A stretch of 45,454 nucleotides of DNA from an uncultured Candidatus Saccharibacteria bacterium (GTDB lineage Bacteria; Patescibacteriota; Saccharimonadia; Saccharimonadales; Saccharimonadaceae): NCBI GenBank assembly GCA_945872155.1, contig CAMBYK010000002.1:1-45454 (forward strand). The letters are read 5' to 3'. Below the pieces are notes generated by a model. It had not been told where the DNA came from, did no database searches, and was given only the letters and a program-made list of their open reading frames with translations. This document shows, piece after piece, positions 17,663-24,449 of this stretch (its first letter is position 1; every line of letters begins with the position of its first letter). A program made the position numbers and the translations under genes.

Positions 17663-19409
17663 TTTGACTCCTTGAGATTTCGGCTTCATATTCTTGTTCA
17701 GAAAATTGCGAGGCAGCAATTTCGCGATAAACTTGGCAAGACCCCAGCAGCTCTAAATGCGTGCCCTTGCCAATCAGGCGACCTTTATCAAGCACAATAA
17801 TTTGATCGGCGTCTTTAATGGTATTGATGCGCTGCGCGACGATCAGAGTGACAGCCTCACGTGTGAAGGGCCTCAGCGCAGCGCGGAGGCGTGCGTCGGT
17901 CTTGGCGTCAAGAGCAGAAAATGAATCGTCAAAAATATAAATATCAGGTTTTTTGAGCAGCGCGCGAGCGATGGAAAGACGTTGACGCTGGCCGCCCGAA
18001 ACATTGCTGCCTCCCTCAGTAATGCGCGTATTGATGCCGCCAGGAAACTTGTTGATAAAGTTCCATGATTGAGTAATCTTGGCAACCTCGGCGATTTCAG
18101 CATCAGTGGCACGATTGACGCCAAAAGTCAGATTTTCGCGAATCGTGCCACTAAACAGAAAACCTTTCTGCGGAACGTGCCCAATTTTTTGCATCAGATC
18201 AGCTTCGGCGTAATTTTTGATGTCTAGGCCATCGATTAAAATTTGCCCCGCCGTAATATCAAAAAAGCGCAAAACCAAATTAACCAAAGTAGACTTACCC
18301 GAACCAGTAGAGCCAATGAAGGCGGTGGTTTGGCCAGCTTGCGCGGTAAAGGAAATGTTTTGCAGAACTTTTTCTTTGGCGTCCGCGAAGGCAAAATCAA
18401 CATTCTTAAACTCGATAGAAGCCTGTGCGGAAGGCTGGCCAACAGTTTGCGCTGGCCATTTAATTACTGGTTGAGTCTTGAGCACGGCATTGATACGTTC
18501 AATGGAAATGTTGGCCCGTGGGATCATAACAAAGAGCATCGCGAGCATCAAGAAAGACATAATCGCGTGCATGGCATATTGCATAAAGGCAATCATGCTA
18601 CCAAGATAGCTCATGTCGGTGGGGAGATATTGAACGCCAACCCAAACGCAAAGTAGCCCAGTGCCGTTCATAATCAGCATAATAATAGGGCTTTGGATAG
18701 AGAGAACCTTGCCGATGAAAAGATCCAGATTGGTGAGTTCGGTGTTGACCTGACCAAACTTTGCTTGCTCGTGCGCCTGCGCATTGAAGGCCCGGATAAC
18801 CTTCAGGCCGGTGATATTTTCACGCGTTAAAAGCGCAATGCGGTCGGCGATTTTTTGGTAAATGGCAAATTTGGGCATTAAAATCGAGATAAGCGTCACG
18901 ATTAGAATAAGAATGAGAGCTAAAGCGAGCACCAAAACCCAAGTGAGATTAGGCGCGATGATGATAGCTTGAATAATAGCAACCACAGAGGTAATCGGCG
19001 CGCGCAACAAGATATTTAAGGACATCACAAGGGTGGATTGGATGTTCGCAACGTCGTTGGTAGTGCGAGTAATGAGTGAAGCGGTACTAAAATCATCAAT
19101 TTCGGTGGTGCCAAAACTTAAAATTTGCTTGAAAATATCGCGACGCAAATCGCGAGCAAAAGAAGTGCCAATCCGCGTAGAAAAAAAGGACGTGGAGATG
19201 GTGCAGAGCGCAGAAATAATCGTAGCCACTACCATCCAGAGGCTGGTTTGAAAAATCGCAGCGAGGTCGTTCTTGATGATGCCGCGATTGACGATGTCGG
19301 CCATCAGGGTGGGTAGTTGCATAGCGAACCAAGTCTGCAAAACTGCAGAAATCACCAGGAAAAATACCAACAGCCAATAAGGCTTGATGAACTTGAGAAG
19401 CGTGAACAT
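17655..19409 (-). CDS. ABC exporter half-transporter, degenerate ATPase site
   Basis: A 584-residue partner of the next gene: six membrane segments, Walker A GSTGSGKST, an intact signature NVSGGQRQRLS, but the catalytic Glu after Walker B is Asp (YIFDDSFSALD) and the H-loop His is Gln (VAQRIN). This asymmetry is typical of one half of heterodimeric exporters, where only one site hydrolyses ATP fast. Two ATG codons are two codons apart; the second (19409) lies 6 nt after the -10 TATTAT and is taken as a leaderless start. First gene of the ABC-ABC-tmk-cutinase unit. Confidence 0.92.
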   Translation of the reverse strand: MFTLLKFIKPYWLLVFFLVISAVLQTWFAMQLPTLMADIVNRGIIKNDLAAIFQTSLWMVVATIISALCTISTSFFSTRIGTSFARDLRRDIFKQILSFGTTEIDDFSTASLITRTTNDVANIQSTLVMSLNILLRAPITSVVAIIQAIIIAPNLTWVLVLALALILILIVTLISILMPKFAIYQKIADRIALLTRENITGLKVIRAFNAQAHEQAKFGQVNTELTNLDLFIGKVLSIQSPIIMLIMNGTGLLCVWVGVQYLPTDMSYLGSMIAFMQYAMHAIMSFLMLAMLFVMIPRANISIERINAVLKTQPVIKWPAQTVGQPSAQASIEFKNVDFAFADAKEKVLQNISFTAQAGQTTAFIGSTGSGKSTLVNLVLRFFDITAGQILIDGLDIKNYAEADLMQKIGHVPQKGFLFSGTIRENLTFGVNRATDAEIAEVAKITQSWNFINKFPGGINTRITEGGSNVSGGQRQRLSIARALLKKPDIYIFDDSFSALDAKTDARLRAALRPFTREAVTLIVAQRINTIKDADQIIVLDKGRLIGKGTHLELLGSCQVYREIAASQFSEQEYEAEISRSQNV

Positions 19410-19415
19410 TATCAT

Positions 19416-19444
19416 ATAATAATCTGTTCTGGCACGATAGTCAA
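19416..19444 (-). promoter_or_regulatory. ABC exporter operon promoter (leaderless)
   Basis: Minus strand TTGACT (19439-19444), a 17-bp spacer and TATTAT (19416-19421), followed after 6 nt by ATG 19409. Confidence 0.75.
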
Positions 19445-19457
19445 TGAGGTAAATTAC

Positions 19458-19487
19458 AAAAAACCACCCGCGATGGGGTGGTTTTTT
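19458..19487 (-). terminator. intrinsic terminator of rplA
   Basis: Stem CCACCC/GGGTGG with a 6-nt loop, flanked by A6 and T6, 15 nt after the rplA stop. Symmetric, so possibly bidirectional. Confidence 0.85.
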
Positions 19488-19502
19488 GTCTCAATACGGG
19501 GC

Positions 19503-20456
19503 CTAGTTGTAAAGATTCTCTACCGCGATGGATGGACCCATAGTGGTGGTGAGATAAATCGATTTGACAAAGCGACCTTTGATAGAGGCAGGCTTCTGGC
19601 TTTTGAGAGATTCAATGAAAGCCTCGACGTTGGCAAGAAGTTTCTCTTCGCCAAAAGAAACTTTGCCGAGGCCGATGTGGACGATGGCTTGTTTATCTAC
19701 GCGGTATTCGACTTTGCCAGCCTTGGCTTCTTTGACGGCTTTTTCGACGTCGGCGGTGATGGTGCCGGCTTTAGGATTTGGCATCAAGCCTTTTGGCCCA
19801 AGCAAACGAGCAAATTTACCGAGTTTTGGCATATAAGCTGGAGTAGAAATCAAAATATCAAAATCAATGGTCCCTTTTTCGAGCTGAGCGAGGAAGTCTT
19901 CATCGGCAGCGATGTCGGCGCCAGCGGCTTTGGCTTTTTTGGCTTCATCAAGTGGAGCAAAAACGGCTACACGCACAGCTTTGCCGTTGCCGTGAGGAAG
20001 CACCAAAGTGGTGCGAATGTTTTGGTCGGCCTGACGAGGGTCAACGTTCAGAGAAACGTGAGCTTCAAGGCTGGCGTCAAATTTGGTTGGGTTGGTTTTG
20101 ATGGCCAGTGCGATGGCTTCTTTTAGGGAATAATTTTTGTCTTGCTCAATTAGTTTGTAGGCGGCTTGGTATTTTTTGCCACGGCGCTCGAGTTTTGGAC
20201 GAGTGACAGGAGCGGCACCCTTGGGTTTGACTTCCTGCTCGGCTTGCTTGGTCTCGATTTTGCGAGCCTGGCGTTCTTCTTCGGCCTTGACTTCTTCAAT
20301 GTGTTTTTTGGATTTTTTGCCAGATTTTGCAAATTTTTCGGCGGCTTGCTCCACCTCTGTAGCTTCAGGGGTGGTTTCGGAACTTTGCTCCGCGCTCAAA
20401 ACAGCTTCATCTTTGACTTCTAGACTTTCGTCTTTAGTAGGGGCAGTTTTTGCCAT
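19503..20456 (-). CDS. rplA: ribosomal protein L1 with long N-terminal extension
   Basis: L1 forms the ribosomal L1 stalk and often represses its own operon. The C-terminal 230 or so residues are normal L1 ([45 protein letters not shown]). The first 85 or so residues are an added low-complexity arm, acidic at first ([10 protein letters not shown]) and then Lys/Glu/Ala-rich, ending in [10 protein letters not shown]. SecE, three genes upstream, carries a similar arm. The start ATG has AAAGGAAAT upstream. Its own promoter lies in the gap after rplK. rplJ and rplL do not follow. Confidence 0.96.
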   Translation of the reverse strand: MAKTAPTKDESLEVKDEAVLSAEQSSETTPEATEVEQAAEKFAKSGKKSKKHIEEVKAEEERQARKIETKQAEQEVKPKGAAPVTRPKLERRGKKYQAAYKLIEQDKNYSLKEAIALAIKTNPTKFDASLEAHVSLNVDPRQADQNIRTTLVLPHGNGKAVRVAVFAPLDEAKKAKAAGADIAADEDFLAQLEKGTIDFDILISTPAYMPKLGKFARLLGPKGLMPNPKAGTITADVEKAVKEAKAGKVEYRVDKQAIVHIGLGKVSFGEEKLLANVEAFIESLKSQKPASIKGRFVKSIYLTTTMGPSIAVENLYN

Positions 20457-20516
20457 AATTTCCTTTCTGTGGTGATAACGAGCTTCGCTCTCCCAAAATG
20501 GTTTATATATGAGATT

Positions 20517-20545
20517 ATTATATCAGACTTGCTACAAAAAAGCAA
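20517..20545 (-). promoter_or_regulatory. rplA promoter overlapping the rplK terminator
   Basis: Minus strand TTGCTT (20540-20545), a 17-bp spacer and TATAAT (20517-20522) preceded by TGA (extended -10). The -35 hexamer is the 3' arm of the rplK terminator. The leader carries a GAGC-GAA-GCTC hairpin that might be an L1 autoregulation site (inference). Confidence 0.7.
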
Positions 20546-20563
20546 CGACGATGGCCGTTGCTT
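20536..20563 (-). terminator. intrinsic terminator of rplK
   Basis: Minus strand stem AAGCAACG/CGTTGCTT, 8-nt loop and six T, 18 nt after the rplK stop. Confidence 0.85.
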
Positions 20564-20580
20564 CTTGTTCTGGTAAAAGA

Positions 20581-21006
20581 TTAGTCGGTGATTTCTACGC
20601 CCATAGAACGAGCGGTGCCGGCGATAACCTTGATGGCGCCTTCGAGATCGATGGCGTTGAGCTGTTCCATCTTGGTTTTGGCGATTTCTTCGAGCTGAGC
20701 ACGAGAGATTTTGCCAACTTTTTCAAGATTTGGTTTGCCAGAGCCTTTTTGAATTTTGAGAGCTTCGCGGATGAGATCATCTGCTGGCTGGCCAAGGCAG
20801 GTCCAATCAAAGGTACGATCTTCGTAAACTTTGATATGAACAATGACGTTTTTGCCCATAAATTCTTTGGTTTTTTCGTTGAACGGATTGATGAAATCCA
20901 TCATGTTAAGACCCCATTGACCAAGAGTTGAACCAACTGGAGGTCCAGCGGTGGCTTTACCGCCAGGGATGCGCAATTTGAGATTGCCGATAACTTTTTT
21001 TGCCAT
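20581..21006 (-). CDS. rplK: ribosomal protein L11
   Basis: L11 binds 23S rRNA at the GTPase-associated centre. The 141 residues match the family: N-terminal KLRIPGGKATAGPPVGSTLGQ (methylation/flexible domain), the RTFDWTCLGQP linker and the C-terminal rRNA-binding GTARSMGVEI. The start follows AAAAGGAAAA. The 67-bp gap after nusG contains a hairpin (TCTGGA...TCCAGA) close to the ribosome-binding site. Confidence 0.97.
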   Translation of the reverse strand: MAKKVIGNLKLRIPGGKATAGPPVGSTLGQWGLNMMDFINPFNEKTKEFMGKNVIVHIKVYEDRTFDWTCLGQPADDLIREALKIQKGSGKPNLEKVGKISRAQLEEIAKTKMEQLNAIDLEGAIKVIAGTARSMGVEITD

Positions 21007-21073
21007 AGTTTTCCTTTTCTGGATGAAGCTTCCAGATACGATTAAATTAACCGTGCGTAACGTTTATATTATA

Positions 21074-21619
21074 CTAAATTTTCTTGACTTGTAAAGCGTC
21101 AAGTTCGACGGGCGTTTCGCGGCCGAACATAGAAACCATAACTTTGAGCTTGCCTTTAGCGGAATCGATTTCAGAAATGGCACCATCAAAGCCCTTGAAT
21201 GGGCCATCAGTGATAGAAACAACTTCGCCGAGCGCGTAATTGACGGAGTATTTAGGATCTTCCACGCCCATGCGTTTTTTGATCTTGGCGATTTCTTTGC
21301 TAGAAACAGGTGTGGGCTGAGTGCCAGTGCCGACGAACCCAGTCACGCCAGGGGTGTTGCGAATGATATACCAAGTTTCATCAGAGAGTTTCATCTCAAC
21401 CAAGACATATCCTTGGAAAATTTTACGGTCTACAACTTTGCGTTTACCGTTTTTGATTTCGATTTGTTTTTCTTTTGGAACGATGGCATCAAAAATTTTG
21501 TCGGCCATATCGATAGAATTGATGCGTTGGTTGATAGAGTCGGCGACTTTATCTTCATAGCCAGAGTAGGTGCTGATTGCGTACCAAGCTCTGGTGTCGT
21601 CATAACGGTTTACTGCCAT
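21074..21619 (-). CDS. nusG: transcription antitermination factor NusG
   Basis: NusG binds RNA polymerase and couples it to Rho or the ribosome. The 181 residues contain the NGN domain (WYAISTYSGYEDKV, FQGYVLVEM, NTPGVTGFVG) and a C-terminal KOW domain (GEVVSITDGPFKGFDGAI...VSMFGRETPVELD). Start with AAGGAGAAAT. It lies 8 bp after secE, as in most bacteria. Confidence 0.97.
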   Translation of the reverse strand: MAVNRYDDTRAWYAISTYSGYEDKVADSINQRINSIDMADKIFDAIVPKEKQIEIKNGKRKVVDRKIFQGYVLVEMKLSDETWYIIRNTPGVTGFVGTGTQPTPVSSKEIAKIKKRMGVEDPKYSVNYALGEVVSITDGPFKGFDGAISEIDSAKGKLKVMVSMFGRETPVELDALQVKKI

Positions 21620-21627
21620 ATTTCTCC

Positions 21628-22095
21628 TTATCTCAGTAAGTTATTAAATAATAATGTGAATAATGCGTCAAGCAGCATGATGAAGGTGATGAAAATCGCG
21701 GTGTAAATAATAACTGCGAAAAGCATTTTCCAGGTGGTCTTACGATTTGGCCAACGTACTTGGCGTAGTTCGCTCCAAGAATTTTTGATATATTGCCCTA
21801 GTTTGACGAAAGGCGCAAGCGGAAACAAAAGAACGCGCTTAGGTTGAAGCTTTGAGGTTCTTGCCGCTTTTTTGGTTTGTTTTCTGGCCAGCTTAGCCTG
21901 CTTTGTGGCAGCCTTGTCTTGTTTTTGGGCGACTTTGCCCTGCTTTTTGTCGGCTCCGTCCTGCTTAGCTGGTTTTGAGGCGACTTTAGTCTTAGAGAGC
22001 TTAGCCTCCTCCGCAGCTGCAGCCTGCTTGGGCGTATTTTTTTCAGCCTTTGGTTTAGCTGGATCCTGAGCTTTGATGCGAGTGATTTTAGCCAT
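21628..22095 (-). CDS. secE: preprotein translocase subunit SecE with Lys/Ala-rich arm
   Basis: SecE stabilises SecY in the Sec translocon. The last 65 or so residues are the family core: amphipathic helix with SWSELRQVRWPNRKTT, then one membrane helix ending at the C-terminus. The first 85 or so residues are a highly basic low-complexity arm with repeated AKQxK/ARKQ units. Ordinary SecE is about 60-130 residues, so the arm is extra. The start has AAAGGA. First gene of secE-nusG-rplK-rplA. Confidence 0.93.
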   Translation of the reverse strand: MAKITRIKAQDPAKPKAEKNTPKQAAAAEEAKLSKTKVASKPAKQDGADKKQGKVAQKQDKAATKQAKLARKQTKKAARTSKLQPKRVLLFPLAPFVKLGQYIKNSWSELRQVRWPNRKTTWKMLFAVIIYTAIFITFIMLLDALFTLLFNNLLR

Positions 22096-22108
22096 AGTTT
22101 CCTTTCAA

Positions 22109-22132
22109 TAAAAAATAGTCTGCTACCAGACT
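22109..22132 (-). promoter_or_regulatory. attenuator-like hairpin in the secE leader
   Basis: The stem AGTCTG/CAGACT with loop GTAG is followed on the minus strand by A then six T, between the promoter and the secE ribosome-binding site. The stem is short, so it may be a weak terminator, a pause site or simple leader structure. Confidence 0.4.
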
Positions 22133-22141
22133 GTCAAGTGA

Positions 22142-22170
22142 AGTATAGCAAATACCGGAGCAAAAATCAA
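22142..22170 (-). promoter_or_regulatory. secE operon promoter
   Basis: Minus strand TTGATT (22165-22170), a 17-bp spacer and TATACT (22142-22147) with a TGC extension. Confidence 0.75.
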
Positions 22171-22172
22171 GG

Positions 22173-22191
22173 CCTAAACGTTTTGTTTAGG
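22173..22191. promoter_or_regulatory. palindrome upstream of the secE promoter
   Basis: CCTAAAC-GTTTT-GTTTAGG, a perfect 7-bp inverted repeat 3 bp upstream of the -35. It could be an operator or an upstream element; no regulator is recognised. Confidence 0.35.
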
Positions 22192-22270
22192 ATACTTCAG
22201 ATACAGGTCCCAAAACAAGAGTCCCGCAAAGGCCAGCGCAAAACACGGGGCTTTTTTCTGGCGCAAAATG

Positions 22271-22279
22271 TGTTAAAAT
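22271..22279 (+). promoter_or_regulatory. tRNA-Gln promoter, extended -10
   Basis: TGTTAAAAT (TGn plus TAAAAT at 22274-22279), 10 nt before the mature 5' end. No clear -35. Confidence 0.5.
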
Positions 22280-22289
22280 AGAAGAGCGT

Positions 22290-22364
22290 TGGGGATTCGC
22301 CAAGCGGTAAGGCACTGGGTTCTGGTCCCAGCATTCGGGGGTTCGAATCCCTCATCCCCAGCCA
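22290..22364 (+). tRNA. tRNA-Gln (anticodon CTG)
   Basis: Acceptor TGGGGAT pairs with ATCCCCA; the D-arm has GCCAAGCGGTAAGGC; the anticodon stem CTGGG/CCCAG encloses loop TTCTGGT with anticodon CTG; the T-arm has GGTTCGAAT-type sequence; CCA is encoded. It reads CAG. It stands alone between the secE operon and the envelope-gene region. Confidence 0.93.
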
Positions 22365-22365
22365 T

Positions 22366-22410
22366 AAGAGCCTTTTGATAAGTTTACGAGCTTATCAAAG
22401 GGCTCTTTTA
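22366..22410 (+). terminator. intrinsic terminator of tRNA-Gln
   Basis: A stem of about 16 bp (AAGAGCC...TTTGATAAG with CTTATCAAA...GGCTCTT) with one mismatch, ending in TTTT. Confidence 0.8.
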
Positions 22411-22471
22411 GATTGTTATCGCGCCAAAATCGCGACATGATTGTTATGCTTTTGCTTTTGTTGCATAAGTA

Positions 22472-22500
22472 TTGCAAAATTGTATAAAAAATGATATAAT
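22472..22500 (+). promoter_or_regulatory. promoter of the sortase-like gene
   Basis: TTGCAA (22472-22477), a 17-bp spacer and TATAAT (22495-22500) with a TGA extension. The leader is about 35 nt and ends in GGGAG. Confidence 0.75.
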
Positions 22501-22542
22501 CCAGCGAAATAGGGCGGGCGGACAGAGAAACGGGAGACGCTT

Positions 22543-23277
22543 ATGCAAGCAAAACTAATCTATCTTATTTTGTCCTCTACTTTAGCGGTGGCCTCTACTT
22601 TGCCGTGGGCGGTTAAGCCACAAGAGCGCGCGCCAGCACGCTCAGCGGCAAACTTAGTGCTAGCTAAGGCACAAGCAAAGAAATTGGCGTTGCAAGCCGC
22701 GCCAAAAGCTGCAGGCGGCGAGAGTCAGTCCGATGCTACCGGCGCGAACCAAAAAGCTGATGATGACAATAATTCCCTGGTGGCAGCCTATCAAACAGCC
22801 GCCCCGGCCCCTTGTGCGGGTGATTGGGGTCGCTTCTATCTAGACGATGCATCTCCTATCTGCATTTTTGTCACCAGCGACCTTGAGGCTAACAGTGGCA
22901 ACAAAATTGCACTATACAGCGGTGATTACAACAATTACAGCGGTCTGCCCGGTTCTGGCACTTCTAGTTTTTTCTTTGGCCACAATTTCGCCCAAATTTT
23001 GGGCAGACTAGGCGAGGCAAATAGTTTTACGGTGGTTTCAAACAGCAACGGTGCGCAATATACTTACACAATTCTTTGGCAAGAGGTGGCGTGCGACTAT
23101 ACCAACCCCGGTTTTCCTTGCAGTAACTACGCAGAGCCGGTGTTAGATATGTACGACGCTTTATTCGCAGAACGAAAATTAGGCCAGACCGGTGCGACAG
23201 TGATGACCTGCGCGGGCCAAGATATCGGCAACGGCGACGCCACACACCGTCGTGTGGCATATGCGGTTCAAATCTAG
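22543..23277 (+). CDS. secreted sortase-family protein
   Basis: A 244-residue exported protein: hydrophobic N-terminus (about 4-22), an Ala/Lys-rich and then Asp/Asn-rich linker to about residue 90, and a C-terminal domain that fits a sortase. His147 in FFGHN, Cys223 in VMTCAG and Arg236/237 in THRRVAYAV match the His-Cys-Arg triad and its strand context. Extra cysteine pairs (91/107, 184/193) may form disulfides. Sortases join sorted proteins to the cell wall or to each other. No LPxTG-like tail is seen in this window, so substrates would lie elsewhere, or the enzyme has another role. Assignment is by motif only. Confidence 0.75.
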   Translation: MQAKLIYLILSSTLAVASTLPWAVKPQERAPARSAANLVLAKAQAKKLALQAAPKAAGGESQSDATGANQKADDDNNSLVAAYQTAAPAPCAGDWGRFYLDDASPICIFVTSDLEANSGNKIALYSGDYNNYSGLPGSGTSSFFFGHNFAQILGRLGEANSFTVVSNSNGAQYTYTILWQEVACDYTNPGFPCSNYAEPVLDMYDALFAERKLGQTGATVMTCAGQDIGNGDATHRRVAYAVQI

Positions 23278-23413
23278 TTAGAAAGGTCAAATTCCCCCTA
23301 CTAGGGAGTAAGGGCCCCAAATTGCCAAACCCTAGCCGAATACTGTGCTACAATTGGAATAATTATTTTACAAACAAAAAGTGTAAACGATGTTTTGATT
23401 CAGATCATCTTGA

Positions 23414-23442
23414 TTGACTTTTTGGCCAAAGTATGCTAAAAT
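23414..23442 (+). promoter_or_regulatory. promoter of the lipoprotein gene
   Basis: TTGACT (23414-23419), a 17-bp spacer and TAAAAT (23437-23442) with TATGC extension. The leader is about 120 nt. Confidence 0.78.
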
Positions 23443-23571
23443 AAAATTTATATAGGTATTTCCTATCGACCAAAATGGTAGCTCTTTAAAAGACGGCAAA
23501 TCAAACCATGAACGGCGAATAGGACACAGCACAAAAGCGCAGAGGCGCTGATTTTGAAGGAGGAATGCGAA

Positions 23572-24426
23572 ATGTTGAGAGCATTAGACGTAAAAAAAGT
23601 TTTAATTCTGGTAATGGTGGTCATGCTACTGGTGTCGTTGTCTACGGGATGTGGGGATAACCACGCGAACAACGGTGAAACACCACAAAATGATGACGAG
23701 GATTCGCCACATAAAGAGTTGGTATTAGACGATGAAAATCCAGCAGAAAACCCATTGATTTGGGAAGTTCCGCAGGATTATGATCAGGAAAAAACTTTCG
23801 TAGATATAAGCACCGCACCAATAAAGCTTACGGTGGATAATGACGAGTTTTTCGACGAAGAAAATAAGCTCTTTGATATCTGGGGCTATTTGGCGAAGAT
23901 TGGATATAAGCCAATGGCCGAAGAGGAGAAACTGATCGCCGGACTGTCTCCCGACGGGAAAAGCCGAGGCTTCTTCTACGAGGCATCGGGCTACACAGTT
24001 TATATTTATGAGTCCCCACGAGTAGCGAATGTATTAGTTGTACATATCAAAGAATCTGGCGAACACAACAATATAAAGTATTTCTTAAGAACAAATACTT
24101 ATCTCGCACAAAGCTTTACTGCCGAGATAAAAGATTTCTTTGAAGGAGAGAAGTATTCGGATACAGAGCACCCAGGATGGCACTCCGGAGTAACGGAATA
24201 TTTCATCAAATTTATTGGGCCCATATGCCAAACAGCATACGACGCCAAGACAACCAGGAATCCGGTAGTGAAAAAGGCCCTGGACTTCGAGATTGGTGTT
24301 TTTGACCAATACGACTCTTTAATACGTTCATTTCACTGCGAGTTCTGCATCCCTGATCCCGATGCAGGTCCAGAAATGATTGGGTTTAAGTATCCAATCT
24401 GGTTTGATTACACCGGAACAAACTAA
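23572..24426 (+). CDS. lipoprotein of unknown function
   Basis: A 284-residue protein with a lipoprotein signal: basic start (RALDVKK), hydrophobic core and lipobox SLSTGC with the lipidated Cys near residue 27. An acidic linker (DDEDS, DDEN) follows and then a mixed alpha/beta domain I do not recognise; it contains KYFLRTNTYLAQSF and ends with CEFCIPDPDAG. An ATG six codons upstream is open, but 23572 is chosen because AAGGAGG lies 8 nt before it. The C-terminal CxxC could bind metal or form a disulfide. Its own promoter and terminator make it a single-gene unit. Confidence 0.85.
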   Translation: MLRALDVKKVLILVMVVMLLVSLSTGCGDNHANNGETPQNDDEDSPHKELVLDDENPAENPLIWEVPQDYDQEKTFVDISTAPIKLTVDNDEFFDEENKLFDIWGYLAKIGYKPMAEEEKLIAGLSPDGKSRGFFYEASGYTVYIYESPRVANVLVVHIKESGEHNNIKYFLRTNTYLAQSFTAEIKDFFEGEKYSDTEHPGWHSGVTEYFIKFIGPICQTAYDAKTTRNPVVKKALDFEIGVFDQYDSLIRSFHCEFCIPDPDAGPEMIGFKYPIWFDYTGTN

Positions 24427-24449
24427 AGAGCCTCAACGAGGCTCTTTTT
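24425..24449. terminator. bidirectional terminator between convergent genes
   Basis: A 10-bp stem AAAGAGCCTC/GAGGCTCTTT with loop AAC followed by T-rich sequence on the + strand. It lies exactly between the lipoprotein gene stop (+) and the 968-residue gene stop (-). Confidence 0.85.

Noticed and set aside
22290-24449. Prophage or integrative element at tRNA-Gln
   Set aside because: No integrase and no repeated tRNA 3' end were found in the nearby sequence.
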